NCBI RefSeq assembly: GCF_000247695.1
Contig: NW_004624743.1
Span: forward strand, 2,829,368-2,893,367
Direction: 5' to 3'
DNA from: Heterocephalus glaber
Taxonomy: Eukaryota > Chordata > Mammalia > Rodentia > Bathyergidae
DNA length: 64,000 bases
The notes beneath the pieces were generated by a model that had not been told where the DNA came from, ran no database searches, and saw only the letters and a list, made by a program, of their open reading frames with translations. The translations under genes were made by a program, and so were the position numbers. Shown piece by piece: positions 33,426-44,861 of this stretch. Every line of letters starts with the position of its first letter. The first letter of the stretch is position 1.

Positions 33426-34734
33426 CACAAGCTGTCAACACAGAAGGGGAGCCCGGATGCAGGGCCTTCACATTCAGGCAGGAAGTTGTCAAGCTTTCTC
33501 TCTGGGGGCTTGTGTCCCAGAAGGGTGATGGAAACCCTGCTGGATTTAGGGGTCCGTGGTCTATGGAGGTGTCTTCATTGCCAAGACATTAGGAGACAGT
33601 AAGTAAAGATTACTTTGCAGCTGCAGACCTGCTGAAGCTGCACAGATTTAGTCTCTTTCGCACCTTTTAGGGACCCGGGTCTGAAACCTCCTGTGTTGTA
33701 GTTTTTCATCTCTGCCTAGCTTGGGCCCACACAGGCTGCCTTGTCAACAGACTGGGGTCTCGGCTGAGCAGACACTGACCAGAAGCTGACCCAGCACAAA
33801 GTTCCTGCCAACCAAGCTTTCAATTACAGTATTGACTTTGTGGAGAAAGACTAGAAAAGAATCATTCTCCCATTCCCAGATAGGTCTGAAAGAAGGGTAC
33901 GACAGTAGTCATTAACCATCAAGATGAAGTTAATTTGCCTTCCCTCTAAAGATGAATGCTAATGTGACCATTTAAATAGTGCCAACGGTGGAAATAAACA
34001 GAAGACTGAGTTAAACCACAAATGCACAGGCCTGTACCGCTTGGCCGAACATTAGAGCTGGCAGTCTTGAAATCATGGTATTAAGGCTCCCATGTAAAAT
34101 GAGTTGTCCGACTGTATGGGGCCAGTTGAGCCATGTATCTGCTGAACCACTGTGACCCCACACATAGGACTCTGTCCTATTTGAAACAAGGGACTATGAT
34201 TCCGTAACACTTCTTATGAACTGGGTACTTCAATCTCCCCTACCCACTCTACTTCCTCGTTCTCCACATTCTGCCAGTCCTTGAAGACCAAGAAGAAGGT
34301 TGGGGAGGGCCCCAAGGTATGTGTGAGCTTCCCGGAGGGAAGCCAGGAAGGACAAAGGCGAGGAATCAATGGGAAAGGGGTCTGTCCTTCAAGCAGTCCC
34401 ATGCCACGGCTGAAGAGCAGTGGAATCTATCTTCTCCACCTGTCATGGTTTCTATGCTTTTTCATGGCCCTGAATTATACATGGCTTCTCTTGCACTTGC
34501 AAGGTAGAAATGGGCAGCTCCTCTCCATGAATAAATGACACCATGCATGTGAGTGAGACCCAGCATTCTACATCAAGCTCCACACATGAGCCTGCCTGGA
34601 CCCTGTGCTTCAGTTGTGTGCTTGTGCACTCTGTATGTGTTTCTGTATGTGTTTGTGTCCTGGAGGTGTGTGTGGCTAGTGGGACTGCAGTGGGGAGATG
34701 TCACCCAGTCACTTGCACCACCCTGTACAGTTGA
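33426..34734. other. Unique stretch, no gene seen
   Basis: No repeat family recognised. TG-rich microsatellite sequence lies at 34616-34680. Open frames at 34281-34538 and 34319-34507 overlap each other in two frames and show no domain. Confidence 0.3.
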
Positions 34735-34870
34735 TTCAGTTTCTCTCTACCTGAGTTTCATCATTTGTAAAATGTGTACGATGATCCCTGCATTACAGAG
34801 CGATTGAGAGAAATAAGATTGTGTGTATGAGTGTTTATATATTTTGCCTAGCAATATGTCTGGTATTAAT
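34735..34870 (+). repeat. MIR SINE fragment, plus strand
   Basis: 'tacctgagtttcatcatttg' 'taaaatgtgtacgatgatcc', then 'attgagagaaataagattgt' match MIR 3' part (CTCAGTTTCCTCATCTGTAAAATG). Confidence 0.7.
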
Positions 34871-35274
34871 TAGTTCCCAACAAATAACTATCACACCATC
34901 ATTCCTGGGCCCTGTGCTGCCAAGAATTAGAGTCTGCATGGGCACATAGGGCATTTATTTATGAATTGTTGAGAATACAGAGCTTCTTTCCCCAACTGGA
35001 AGTCATCTCTCTCTCCATATTCCCCTGTCAGCTTTTCTCAGAATGGCCTATAGGAACTCTCTCACACACAGGACTTAGAATGGAAGACCTAATTCTATTC
35101 CCACTTCTTAAAGGGCAGTCATTGGCCAAGTCTCTTAACTCTGTGGAGTCTCTGTTTCAAAATGGCACCATAGATCCCTCTCAGGATAGTTCTAAAGTTC
35201 AGAGATCAGGAAATACTCAAGTAAGGCAATTTACTAGAAAACACAGAGCACAGTTCATATCATGTTTTGGTTAT

Positions 35275-35624
35275 TGTGACTGTTAATCCTGACATGTCAA
35301 CTTCACTGGACTAAGAAACTACTAACATGTTTGTAGATATACCCTCCTGGTGTGTCTGGGTGGGTTGTGGAGGTATGGCCTTGGGTACCATATCTGATCC
35401 CTTGCCTCTTCCTCTCTGGTACTGTCCTCCAGTCTACTTCCCGGCCATTGCTGTGAACTCTCCAGCTTACTCCACCACACCCTTCTACCATGTTGTCTCT
35501 GCCATGTTTTCTCTGCCATGGAGGCAGCTCCAATGGACTGAAACCATGAGCAAACTCAACTTCCCCTCCTTTAAGAGTTGTGGGTGTTGATATTGTGTTT
35601 CAGCAAAGAGAAACCTACTAATAT
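35275..35624 (+). mobile_element. MaLR-type LTR, sense strand
   Basis: It starts 'gtgactgttaatcctgacat' 'gtcaacttcactgg' and ends 'tgaaaccatgagcaaactca', 'cccctcctttaagagttgtg', 'tattgtgtttcagcaaagag' and 'aaacctactaatat', which is the MaLR end layout. The open frames across it are by-products. Confidence 0.65.
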
Positions 35625-36889
35625 AGTCACTTAAAATACATTTTATGTTTTAACTGCATAGAAAAATTCAGAGAGCATTCTGACTTGAACAACTAGACTC
35701 ACTAAAAAATATGGTAGGGGAGCTATTAGAGAAGACTTATAGCCCACCACACTGTCCACTAAGTTTTATTTCTTTTCCATATAAATTATTTTGATTTTCC
35801 TGAAGAGAATCCAATGAAAGAAAAAAATGGATGGTTGGGATTATCAGGGAGACCTTCCCAGATATAGGACTAAAAAGTCCAGACAGTAATGGGCAGACAA
35901 TCAACAATAGTGAAAGACTTAAGGTACTCTCTCGATGGTGTGAGTTTGATCTATGATAGTGTATATGGTATATTTGTCCTCCTATTCCCAGCACAAAATC
36001 AAAGCAAACAAAGAAAAAATAATCAGCTGCAACCAACCAAAGTCCTTACTCATCATTATAAGAGCTAAAGGAATCACAAGGAGTTTTAAGTTGCTTTTCC
36101 CTATATGGCACAGAATTAAAAGGATCTGTTCAATGCCTATGTCAAAAACCTTCAATTATGGACAGCCACAGTTTGGGGCTCTGACTACGTATGTGCCCTT
36201 GCAGTGGGCACCCAGGAGAAATCAGCAATGCTTATTGAGCAATGTAGTACATTATTCCTGGAAAAAGAGAGACAGAGAGAGGGGCAGGGAGGGAGGGAGG
36301 GAGAGAGAGAGAGCCCTCCTGGGGTGCTGATTTGGGTTACTTTGGTCCCAAAGTTAGCTGGTTAACTGGTTTTTAGAGTGATGTGTTGTTAGTACTGTAT
36401 GTGTAATGTTCTCGTTTGAAAATCATGAACAAATGTCGTTTACAAATAAAATGCAAGAGCTGTGCAAGCGGCAGGTTGGCCACAGTGGCCAGGAAATTAC
36501 TGACATCTGGCTGCCCTGGGAGGTGCTTCTGGGTACCAGATTCTAGAGCCTGCCCTTGTGACTTGGCTTGGAGCTCGTATTTGACCCCACAGACTCTCAA
36601 GAGGTCCTCTCATCAATAGATCTATTGGCCTCTGGAACTCCAGTTTCAGCTGTTCTGGAAAACACGAATCATTCCTCTAAGTTCCCAACCCCAGGTCCTT
36701 TAAAGTGAATTTTTAAAATGCCATGTAGCTCACATTATCCACACAGTGGTTTTCGCATGATAAGCAACTTCATTTTCATTTATGTAGATCTCATCAGTGA
36801 GAACAGCCCAGAGGGCAGTGATTACAGAGCGTTATCTAAAAGTCCAGTTCCAGTAAACAAAAAAATGACAGAATGGATTACCATGTAGC
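35625..36889. other. Unique stretch around the GA repeat
   Basis: Apart from the GA repeat I recognise nothing. There is no supported gene. Confidence 0.3.
36265..36313. repeat. GA-rich microsatellite
   Basis: (GA)n and (GGGA)n. A plus-strand frame through it reads an Arg/Glu repeat and is not a gene. Confidence 0.9.
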
Positions 36890-37090
36890 AAAGAGTAGCA
36901 GGCTGTCTACTATGTCCCCCAAAGAGTTGTGGAGAATTTCGTGGTGTGCTCATAACAACCCTGTGAAGGAGGCATTATTATTTTTGTTGTAGCAGTAAGA
37001 AATATGAGGTTGGATAAAGGTTAGGTGATGTTTGCCGTGTCACATAGCTGGTGAGTGAGGTAGCCAAATTATTAGCTCTGATCCCATTTC
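36890..37090 (-). repeat. MIR SINE, antisense
   Basis: 'cataacaaccctgtgaagga' 'ggcattattatttttgttgt', then 'gaaatatgaggttggataaa' and 'gtgtcacatagctggtgagt' are the complement of MIR (ACAACCCTATGAGGTAGG..AGGTCACACAGCTAGTAAG). Confidence 0.8.
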
Positions 37091-38387
37091 TGGAAAGTGC
37101 AATTGCTTTTGCTTCATTTTTGGTTTTCAGGTCACATCTCAAAGATTCCACCATGACCTTTAAGCAATACAAGAGGGATTGTTCCAGGACACTAAAAGAA
37201 GTCAGAAACATGTGGAAAAACACGCACATCACGATAGAATTCAGTCTACCTATTGGCTATTTTTCACTCATGTTTCAGGGGACCATTTATTTCTTTCACC
37301 GTCTATAGATCCCCGTGTATACACAGCAACAGGGAAGATTTCTGTAAGAAACTCAATCATAGATTTTTTTTTTCATGGATTTGTTTTTGAACTAATCTAT
37401 TAAGAACTAATCCAGCTCTAGTCCAAAAAGCCTAACTTCAGGCACCTTGAAATCTTGTACAATTCGTTTTGTACATTGTAAGCAGTTGCTTTTTAGGCTG
37501 ATCTTATTTCTGATGCAAGAGTACTATCATACAATGAATGATTCACCTCAGAACCGGGATTATTGCCTTCATTAATTCTATGCCTCATACAATGTTTAGC
37601 AACAGCAGCACCATAGAAAAGGATGCTTTTATTTAAAGTTGTACTTAAAAGGCTGTGGAGGCATTTCCTGGATAAGATCCTTAAGTTTTTATTTGAAAAC
37701 TAAAACAATGTACTGTTTGGTGAAAAAGATTTCCCTATGTTTGCATAATCTAAGACTCTGAAAGGTAGGTGGGATGTTTAAGAAGTAAGTTGTTTTCTCT
37801 TGCGCCTCATTTTGATGAGTTCATTCCTCCTTCCCTGGTGACTGTCACCCGGAGGTTTGCCCTAGGGTCACAGCTCTAGGCAGGACCTTCAAGGTCAGGT
37901 ACACACAGATATCAAGCCGAAAGCCTCTGTGAGTGTTTAGGGAGCTCCAGAGCCTCTTTGTGGGTGACTTTTCATCATTTCTACCAGGTCTTGTCAAATA
38001 AGAGAACACAACCAATAAGCATGGGAATCAGACAGAAGTGTAGGAGTGGGCTGGCCAAAACTGTGGATTTCAGCGTGTCCAGAATTCCACTCCCTCCTTT
38101 TCTCCTGCAGCTCCTTCTCACCATGACCACTCGTCCCTCAGTGTTGGGCCAGCAGGCCTCTCACTTCAGCTCCTGGTTGTCTCCTACCCAACAGTAATCT
38201 TGCACCTGCTGGATACCTTTCTGAGTCAGAGGCTGGAAAGCCTTACAGCAGGGTTAAAGAACATTGTTTCCATTTTGCACGGGAAGTTCATGGACAGTAA
38301 GCAAAGTGCCAACTGATACCTCTAGTAATTGTTGGGACTAGTGATATAAACCAGGGTTTGCTTGTCATAGCTCAGAAGCTTACCGCC
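37091..38387. other. Unique stretch, no gene seen
   Basis: No family recognised. Open frames at 37051-37308 and 37179-37403 overlap in two frames and have no domain. Confidence 0.3.
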
Positions 38388-38751
38388 GTGTTTTAGTCAC
38401 TGTCTCGCCTGAGACACAATACCTGACACCAGCAACTTAGAGGAGAAGAGGTTTGTTTAGCTCACATTTCAGTCCATAATTGGCTAGTTCCAAGGCAGGA
38501 CAGCATGGTAGGGGGGCATGGCAGAGCAAGGTTGCTTAGAACATGGTAGACAGGAAGCAGAGAGTAAGGAAGGAGCCGGGAAGGGAGATATAAATTTCCA
38601 GGTCATGCCCACAGTGATCAGGCTCCAATCATGACTCTGACTCCTAACTGGAAGTCAGCTACAGTGGCCTATAACCCAGTCACCCTCCAAAGATCCAGCC
38701 ATGACTGCAGGAGGCTTTAGGGGGACGTTGAGATACAATCCAAACTACACC
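38388..38751 (-). mobile_element. Rodent ERVL-MaLR solo LTR, copy D
   Basis: 'gttttagtcactgtctcgcc' 'tgagacacaatacctgacac', 'cacatttcagtccataattg', 'ttccaaggcaggacagcatg', 'ggcctataacccagtcaccc' and 'gacgttgagatacaatccaa' give a full-length antisense copy of the same LTR as A, B, C and E. No internal region is attached. Confidence 0.75.
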
Positions 38752-39872
38752 ACGACGTACTGCTTGCCACTCTAATGGAGTAGTTTACTTTCTCTACCCT
38801 TTTAGAGGACAACAGAGGGTCTGGCAAGATCAACCCATAGACCTGCTTCGGATGAAGTGTTAACAGTTGACAGGTCAGTGAGGAAGGCCCACAGCTGGCT
38901 CCACGCAGTTCTTCCTCCCGAGGCTGGCATCCTTAACCGTGAGCGATTAAGGCAGGTGTCACAGCCTGAGCCTAGATCTCAGGACTGGAGCCTGTGGCCC
39001 TTCCCTGAGGTAGGAATTTCATCCTCTCCATTGTGCCTTTAAGAGTATTTGTGAAACATCGTAGCATAAAGTATATTCCTCATACAACATGTGTATTTTA
39101 AAAGGAACCATACATGTCTTAACCCAAGTGACAGAATAGTGTAGGACTCTTAGGCGCAGGCCAAGGGAGAGCGTACTTTAGTTAGGCCGTCTTCTCCTGA
39201 CTGCCCTCTCCCTGGCCCCATCCTGTCCGAGAGAAGTGACCCACGTCACCCACGTTGGGGACAGCTGTGTGTCACCCTCAAAGTGCATGGAGCCTCATCT
39301 AACCCAGCCTCATGAGGAGAAGATGTGGGCCCCAGCTCTCTGTGTCTTGTTCCCGCTGCAGGAAAGCGTCCGTGGGTTACCAAAGGAAGGAGGGCTGCCC
39401 GGAAAGCCTGCCCCATCCACATCAGACTTTACCTGAGGGACAAAAGCATCTTACCCAGTTGAGCTTCTGAGGTTTTAGGACTTGTTTGTTGCCACAGTAC
39501 AGCCTGTCATGTTCTGAAGATGGCAGGGAGCTGTGTGTGAAATGTCTTCCTTGCTCTCAGGAGCTCCATCTTCTGAATGAGTCTTACAGAGATGGAACTG
39601 TTATTTGGGGGAAAGTCCAGCCTTTGAAATTGGAATTTATTGCAACTTCACAAGAACAGTCCGGGAGCCTGCAACCAGTAGTGAGGTTTATGTGAGTTTT
39701 TAGATTATTGAAAGCATGTCATATTAAGGAACGAAGTCAGTGGCCATGTTGGCTTCTAGGTAATAACTGATTGTGTGAGAGGTGTTATCACTTTCCCCAT
39801 TCCTGCAGACAGGCTGGAGAAGGTAAGGTCTGACGCTTTACACACACATGAAATTTAAGTAAAAACCATTTC
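38752..39872. other. Unique stretch, no gene seen
   Basis: No family recognised. One 14-base segment at 39809-39822 has acceptor- and donor-like neighbours, but it is too short to mean much. Confidence 0.3.
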
Positions 39873-40338
39873 TTACAGTAAAAAACTCATGGGCTCTAGT
39901 CCTCTTCAAAATACTCCCCTCCATTTTAACACACTCATCCCATTGTTCTTGACACTTTCTGCAGCAGGTCTTGGGGTCCTTCTTCCTGAGTGTCTTTAAG
40001 AGATGTGGTAAAAAAATATATGGTGGGTGCTACTTCTGAGAACATCCAACAGAAAGGCAGCTCCCAGAAACGTGACGCTGTGTCCTCATCGGCCTTATTC
40101 ACTGAATCTGGCACTGTGCCACTTCTGGCTCATCCCCAAAGTCAAAACACCATGGAAAGGTAATGCTTTGAATCCATTCAGGACACCGAGACAGCCAGGA
40201 CACTAAAGGCAGCTAAAGACCCTCAGGAAAGAGGACTCCAGAGCTTCAGTAAAGAGTGGCAAGGGCGAAGGGATGGGTGTGTTCAGATTGAGGGGGAGGA
40301 TTCTGAAGGGAATGAATGGGAATGTGTTTTTTACAGTT
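39873..40338. mobile_element. Mariner relic in head-to-head palindrome
   Basis: Left arm 39873-40000 is antisense, right arm 40213-40338 is sense. Both are the last part of the same transposase gene and its terminal sequence. Their outer ends read 'ttacagtaaaaaac' and its complement. The complement of the left arm encodes 'LKTLRKKDPKT' and then 'CVKMEGSYFEED', close to the mariner C-terminus ('KCV..GEYFEGD'). Between the arms (40060-40190, sense) lies 'NLALCHFWLIPKVKTPWKG', matching the 'PDLAPCDFWLFPKLK' motif near the catalytic third acidic residue, here changed. All frames are broken, so it is inactive. Confidence 0.7.
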
Positions 40339-43016
40339 TTAAAATATTATTTTATTGGTAGTAAATTTGTAAAATGCGAACATTCACCATGTGTTTCTGG
40401 CACCCGTCATGTGATGCAGCCCTGCAGAAACCACCTCTCTGTGTAGAAACCATTCTGAGGACAGAGCTGCTGCTGAACAGGAGACACGCTGTGGTCCGTC
40501 ATGGGTAGTTGTGGCCTTGGTTACTCCACTTCCTCAGCATTTTCCAGGGTTAAAATAGATGCTCTGGTCTTACTAATCTTACAAAGACAGGAATAAAAAT
40601 TAATTCTATCATCCCAGCATTGCTCCTGCCCTCCTGGGCCAGCTGGCCAGGACACTGCTGCCGGGTTCACCGAAGGCCACCTGCCTCTCTCGGCTCCAAG
40701 CTTTGTGTCACATTCCAAGAATATGCAGATGACAAGGGTGACAGGTGCACAACTGCGTTGTCCTGGCTTGAAGTTATTCAGAAAATTGAAAGCAACATCA
40801 TGTGTTTTGCTGTTTCCTTCCATTAAGTTCCTCATTGATTATTTCTATTGGTTAAAACTCTCTCTTCCTCTCAGATGGGAGCTTCCCATTTCTAGACATT
40901 CCCCCGTGTTTCGGGTGGTTTGTGTGACAGTTTCAGCCTTGTCTCTTTAGGGAAGCCTGCTGTGAGGACAGGTCTATCCAGGTCAGCATTTACCACACCA
41001 ACATGTGCTGTCTCTTCCTTCTGGGTTAGGGCTCCTCGTGTCTTAGTTATTGCCACTGGATGAAGACAGTGGCTGTCCCAGCTCCATGCTGGTCTCCATC
41101 CTGCCTGTATTTGACTCTCTCTCAGCTCAGAGCGAATTCCAGGTTTCTATCTTTAGAAGAAGACAATAAAGGGAAATTTCAAACACTGATGGCTAATTAC
41201 CTGGATATCCAATTTAGTCACACAGCTGAGAAGTAAGATTACTGTACTTTGGAACTATCTGCATCCTGCCACTTTTAGGGGCTGTTCAGGCATGGCAGGG
41301 AATTCATAATTCTTAGGAAATGGTATAAAGCCACACACAGGGATAGTGCACTTGATACCTTTTCTTTCACTGAAGAGAGACTATGTCACTTTCAAGCAAT
41401 ACCTTCTCACTGTTCTTACCCCTATTCCTAAGTTCTTTTTGCCTGGCTCATAGTCTAAGCTCCCAGGAGTTGACTGGAAGTGCCTAGGAGGTTGTGGCCT
41501 TCCTGATTTGGCTGTGGTTATTGTTTCTTCAGGACAATATACTGGGAGACAAAGCACAACAACTTACCAAACCCTAGTTCAAGAATGGACTATGGTAAGG
41601 TTACAAGTTAGGGGTATTAGATTCCTAAGCAGGGAGTAAATGAAGAATCACACAGACAAAATAATTCTTGGAAAGCTTTAAGGAAGATGTTCTGTGGGAA
41701 ATCAAGACAGAGCCAGTTTTCTTTTTTCTGATTTTTCCAAGCAGATGAGCACCAGATGAAAATGTTGGCTTGCATTTGTGGGCCATGCTATTCCCAAAAT
41801 ATGTATTTTTAAGTACTATAATCACATGTAAGGGAAAGGAAGTCTTGCCCCTCCCAAATCCAGGACATTTTCTCACTGAATGGAAGATGGGCAAGATGCT
41901 AAGTTGCAATCTTAAATGCAGACTTCATTCCCAAATTTATATGTCTAACTTTGTGTCATTTAGATGAACATAGTATGAGGCTCCAAGGTAGATCCTAAAG
42001 AAAAGTCAGTCTCCTCTGTCTAGCGATAGGGAGGAGACCCAGAGTCTTTCCCCGTGGATCAGCAGCAAGGTGCCCAGCAGTGCTGTGAAGAAGGGACTGG
42101 AGAACTCATTCTCAGTGAGAAGGCAGAGCTCCTGCTTCTGAGTCTCTGTCCTTCTGGGGCTCTTGGGAGGAGAGAGGAAGTGAGACTTGCCAGTTACCTC
42201 TACTGGAGCAAAGGTCTAAGAGGAGCAGTCAGGGGTGAACTGAAGGGCACACTCTAATGAGATCCAGAGAGCGCAGGTAAGGCTGTGGGCATCCTTGGAC
42301 TGGAAGAGCCCTGCTCACCATCTGAGCAGATTACTGTGTAGAACACAACAGCATCAGGTCAAAATCTTTGCGTTACAGTCCCTGGCCTGGACACATTCTC
42401 TTGGTTGGAGCTTTAGACGTTAATTGGCTTAGTTTATTATTTCAAGTTACCATAAGAAAGTAATGGTGTTTTCCACTTTGGCCAGCAGAATCTCTTTCCC
42501 TTTGGCCAGAGTAGTTGCCAGTGGCAGTTCTGAGTTGCCAGGAAGGGACGTTTCTACAGGTGTCTGGGTAGAACATCAGGGACCCGCCTGGTCCACATGT
42601 CCCAGGGTAATCTCTGCTTTAACGCAAGCAGAGTGAAAGGATCTCTGGCGAATTTTGTTTTCCAGACTCCACGCCCTAGAGAAGACTTATGAGGCTGCCT
42701 TGCTCACCCTGTGAGAATCCAAACCCCGGCCTGCAGTGATGACATTTTTCTGATAAAGAAACCTGAGAAAACACAATAGTCACCAAGCTTTGGTGCTCTG
42801 ACAAATCAATGTCATGGTTGCCATGTGGCTGCTGGCTCATACTTACCTACCAATCCCAGTGAGCAGGGGATTTTTTTGAAAAAAATCTCATGTTTAGGAA
42901 AACTAGAAGAATTATTCATGCACTGGGAGACCCCAGATTTGATTCTGCATTGCTTCTGAATTTGGATGAGTGAGGGGAAAAATATAACCATCACTGTTGT
43001 GTTTTCTTTCGTAAAG
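40339..43016. other. Long unique stretch, no gene seen
   Basis: About 2.7 kb without a recognised repeat. Open frames such as 40521-40835 (minus) and 42054-42257 (plus) have no domain. The second opens at GTG and is followed at 42275 by a 'gcgcag|gtaagg' donor-like site without a clear upstream acceptor. Confidence 0.3.
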
Positions 43017-43343
43017 TGAGACCATGGAGCATCGAGCGGTGGAGAGGTGGCAGATGTCGTGTATGGACTGGCTGAAGATCTTGCTGGGGTTGACAAGCTC
43101 TCTTTGCGTAGAAAATAGAGAAAGTGTGTCCCCAAATGTGCCCTTTAAAGACTGGATAGAGCCATTCTCTGTTGACAGCTGTGGTTCTGTGATTTGGATT
43201 TTGGTAAACAAAAGGAGCCATGTGCTGTTCAAGAATCCCTTTGATAATAGATTTCGGATGAGCAGGGTGGCTTCAGAGTGGGAGCTGCATGGACTCTGGG
43301 GAAGATGTGTGGACTGGCCAGCTGATGCCGGAATGCGAAGACA
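43017..43343 (+). other. Exon-like open segment with ATG at 43024
   Basis: An acceptor-like 'tgttttctttcgtaaag' ends at 43016, and a donor-like 'gaca|gtgagtaa' starts at 43344. The 327 bases are a multiple of three and open in one frame. An ATG in a good context (accATGg) starts a 107-codon frame that closes at 43347 if unspliced. It has seven or more Trp residues, no signal peptide, no recognised domain, and a long open frame on the opposite strand too (42912-43424), which weakens the case. Most likely chance or a worn repeat. Confidence 0.18.
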
Positions 43344-43359
43344 GTGAGTAATACTAGCG

Positions 43360-43550
43360 AAGAGCTGACTAGGCATCAGCCATTGTATCAATTTCTCTAC
43401 CTGCCCTGTTTTATTAATGCTCACAGTGATCCCATGAGCTCAGAATTATTTTGAACTCCTTCAACAGATGGTTGCAATGAGGCTTAGCAAATAACTTGTC
43501 CAACTTCACAGAGCTAGAGGGGGAAGAAGCAAAGTTTCAGTGTAGGTTGC
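43360..43550 (-). repeat. MIR SINE, antisense
   Basis: 'tcacagtgatcccatgagct' 'cagaattattttgaactcct', then 'aacttgtccaacttcacaga' 'gctagaggggg' are the complement of MIR (CCCATGAGGTAG, TAACTTGCCCAAGGTCACACAGCTAG). Confidence 0.75.
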
Positions 43551-43764
43551 TGGGAGGACTTGTAAACACAGTGTGATGGTCTATTGACTTCTTATGTTTA
43601 CTGCATTAAAGTATTTTCTGCAATGCTTTGGGAAAGTGGAAAATATCTTAAAAAGCTACACATGACAAATGTTTGAAAATAGGTATCTAAAAACAAGCAT
43701 ACAACTTAGCCAGCCATTAAAAAATTTATGTAAACTTACTGTACAATAAAATATCATTCCAATT

Positions 43765-43767
<3 letters not shown>

Positions 43768-43803
<36 letters not shown>

Positions 43804-43881
43804 TGCTGCGGATAGAAATCAGGACCTTGCACTTTCGAGGCAGGCTACGGAACCACTGAGCTAAATCCCCAGGCCCTATTG
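43768..43881 (-). repeat. ID SINE, antisense, (TTTA)n tail
   Basis: The plus strand shows (TTTA)n, then 'ggaaccactgagctaaatcc' 'ccaggcc', the complement of the ID left end with A box 'TAGCTCAGTGG'. The tail is AAATA-rich on the minus strand. Flanking near-repeats ttccaatttta at 43757-43767 and 43882-43892 are a target-site duplication of about 11-15 bases. Confidence 0.85.
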
Positions 43882-43892
43882 TTCCAATTTTA

Positions 43893-44799
43893 AACTAAAC
43901 AATAAAATAAATATCCAGTGCAATTCCCAGAACTGCCAGCTGCTCACTATCTCTTTAGTCCATTAGACTATCAGCTATTTGTGTTCTTAAGAGTTTTATT
44001 GAATTGACCGCTGGTCTTTCGGTGTTTTGATTGTTTCTATGGTTGCTGTTGCTCAGCGCACTTTGAGAACTGCCATCAGAAAGTGACGAGCACACACATC
44101 TGAATTAGTGACTTTCCCAGCGAGAAGGCTCGAGGGGAAGACGGCCTACTGCTCATTGCCTTTGATAAAGACTACACAGACAGTGAAATTACCTCTGACA
44201 TTCTCACAAGTAATCTTTCTTTGTATGTACATTTCACACACCAAACAAAAGAAGATGTCAACAGTGTTCTCACGGAACATTTCTTTCATTAAGTGTCCAG
44301 AAGCCTTAAATAGCTCAGTTGCTTTTTAAATAACTGAATTCAGACATTTTCTGAGAATGGACAGGTTCAGAAAAATATAAGCCTGGTAGGATGACCATCT
44401 CTTATATTTTTATTTGCCTTTTTCCCAAACAGAATGGGAACCGCTTCTCTGGGCAACTATGACATTTTTGAACATGTTTCATGGTGTGGGAAAGCACTAA
44501 AATTTTCTCACTGCCGGTGTCGGGGAGCTGTCAAAAGGCACGTTAAGGGTGTTGGTTAGTGTAAGCTGCACTCATTTAATGTTCTCCCGTAGGTCACGAA
44601 GGCCAGCACACCTTCTCTAAGGGTCTCAGGGTTTCCTTTTGTTTCCGTCATTTTTGATCAGGGAAGGTGAGTTAAGATGGAGAATTGCACTTCTGATGAA
44701 CGCAGAACGACCTCATCTCCTCGCACTCTGCACACGTGCCCTCCCATCCTCCTCTGTCTCCCCCATTGTTTCTGCTGGCGCAGGGCCTCTCCTCTCTCT
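43893..44799. other. Unique stretch with acceptor-like site
   Basis: An acceptor-like 'gcctttttcccaaacag' ends at 44433 and an ATG follows one base later, opening 40 codons up to TAG at about 44555. A donor-like 'ggaag|gtgagtt' lies at 44667. The pieces do not form one clean exon. No repeat family is recognised. Confidence 0.25.
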
Positions 44800-44861
44800 C
44801 CCGCCGTTCATCCTTCCCGCCGTTCATCCTTTCCGCCGTTCATCCTTCCCGCGTTCCTTTT
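44800..44861. repeat. Minisatellite, about 15-base unit
   Basis: Three to four units of 'ccgccgttcatcctt' with small changes at 44801-44860. It is CpG-containing and ends in a pyrimidine-rich 'ttccttttctcag' acceptor-like site (AG at about 44865). Confidence 0.85.

Noticed and set aside
39809..39822. 14-base micro-exon between acceptor and donor sites
   Set aside because: Too short for reliable recognition and not supported by anything else.
42912..43424. 170-codon open frame on the minus strand
   Set aside because: It opens at GTG, overlaps a plus-strand frame and a MIR, and has no domain; treated as chance.
43766..43804. Short tandem repeats as a possible CRISPR array or origin
   Set aside because: A simple TTTA microsatellite at a SINE tail, with no spacers.
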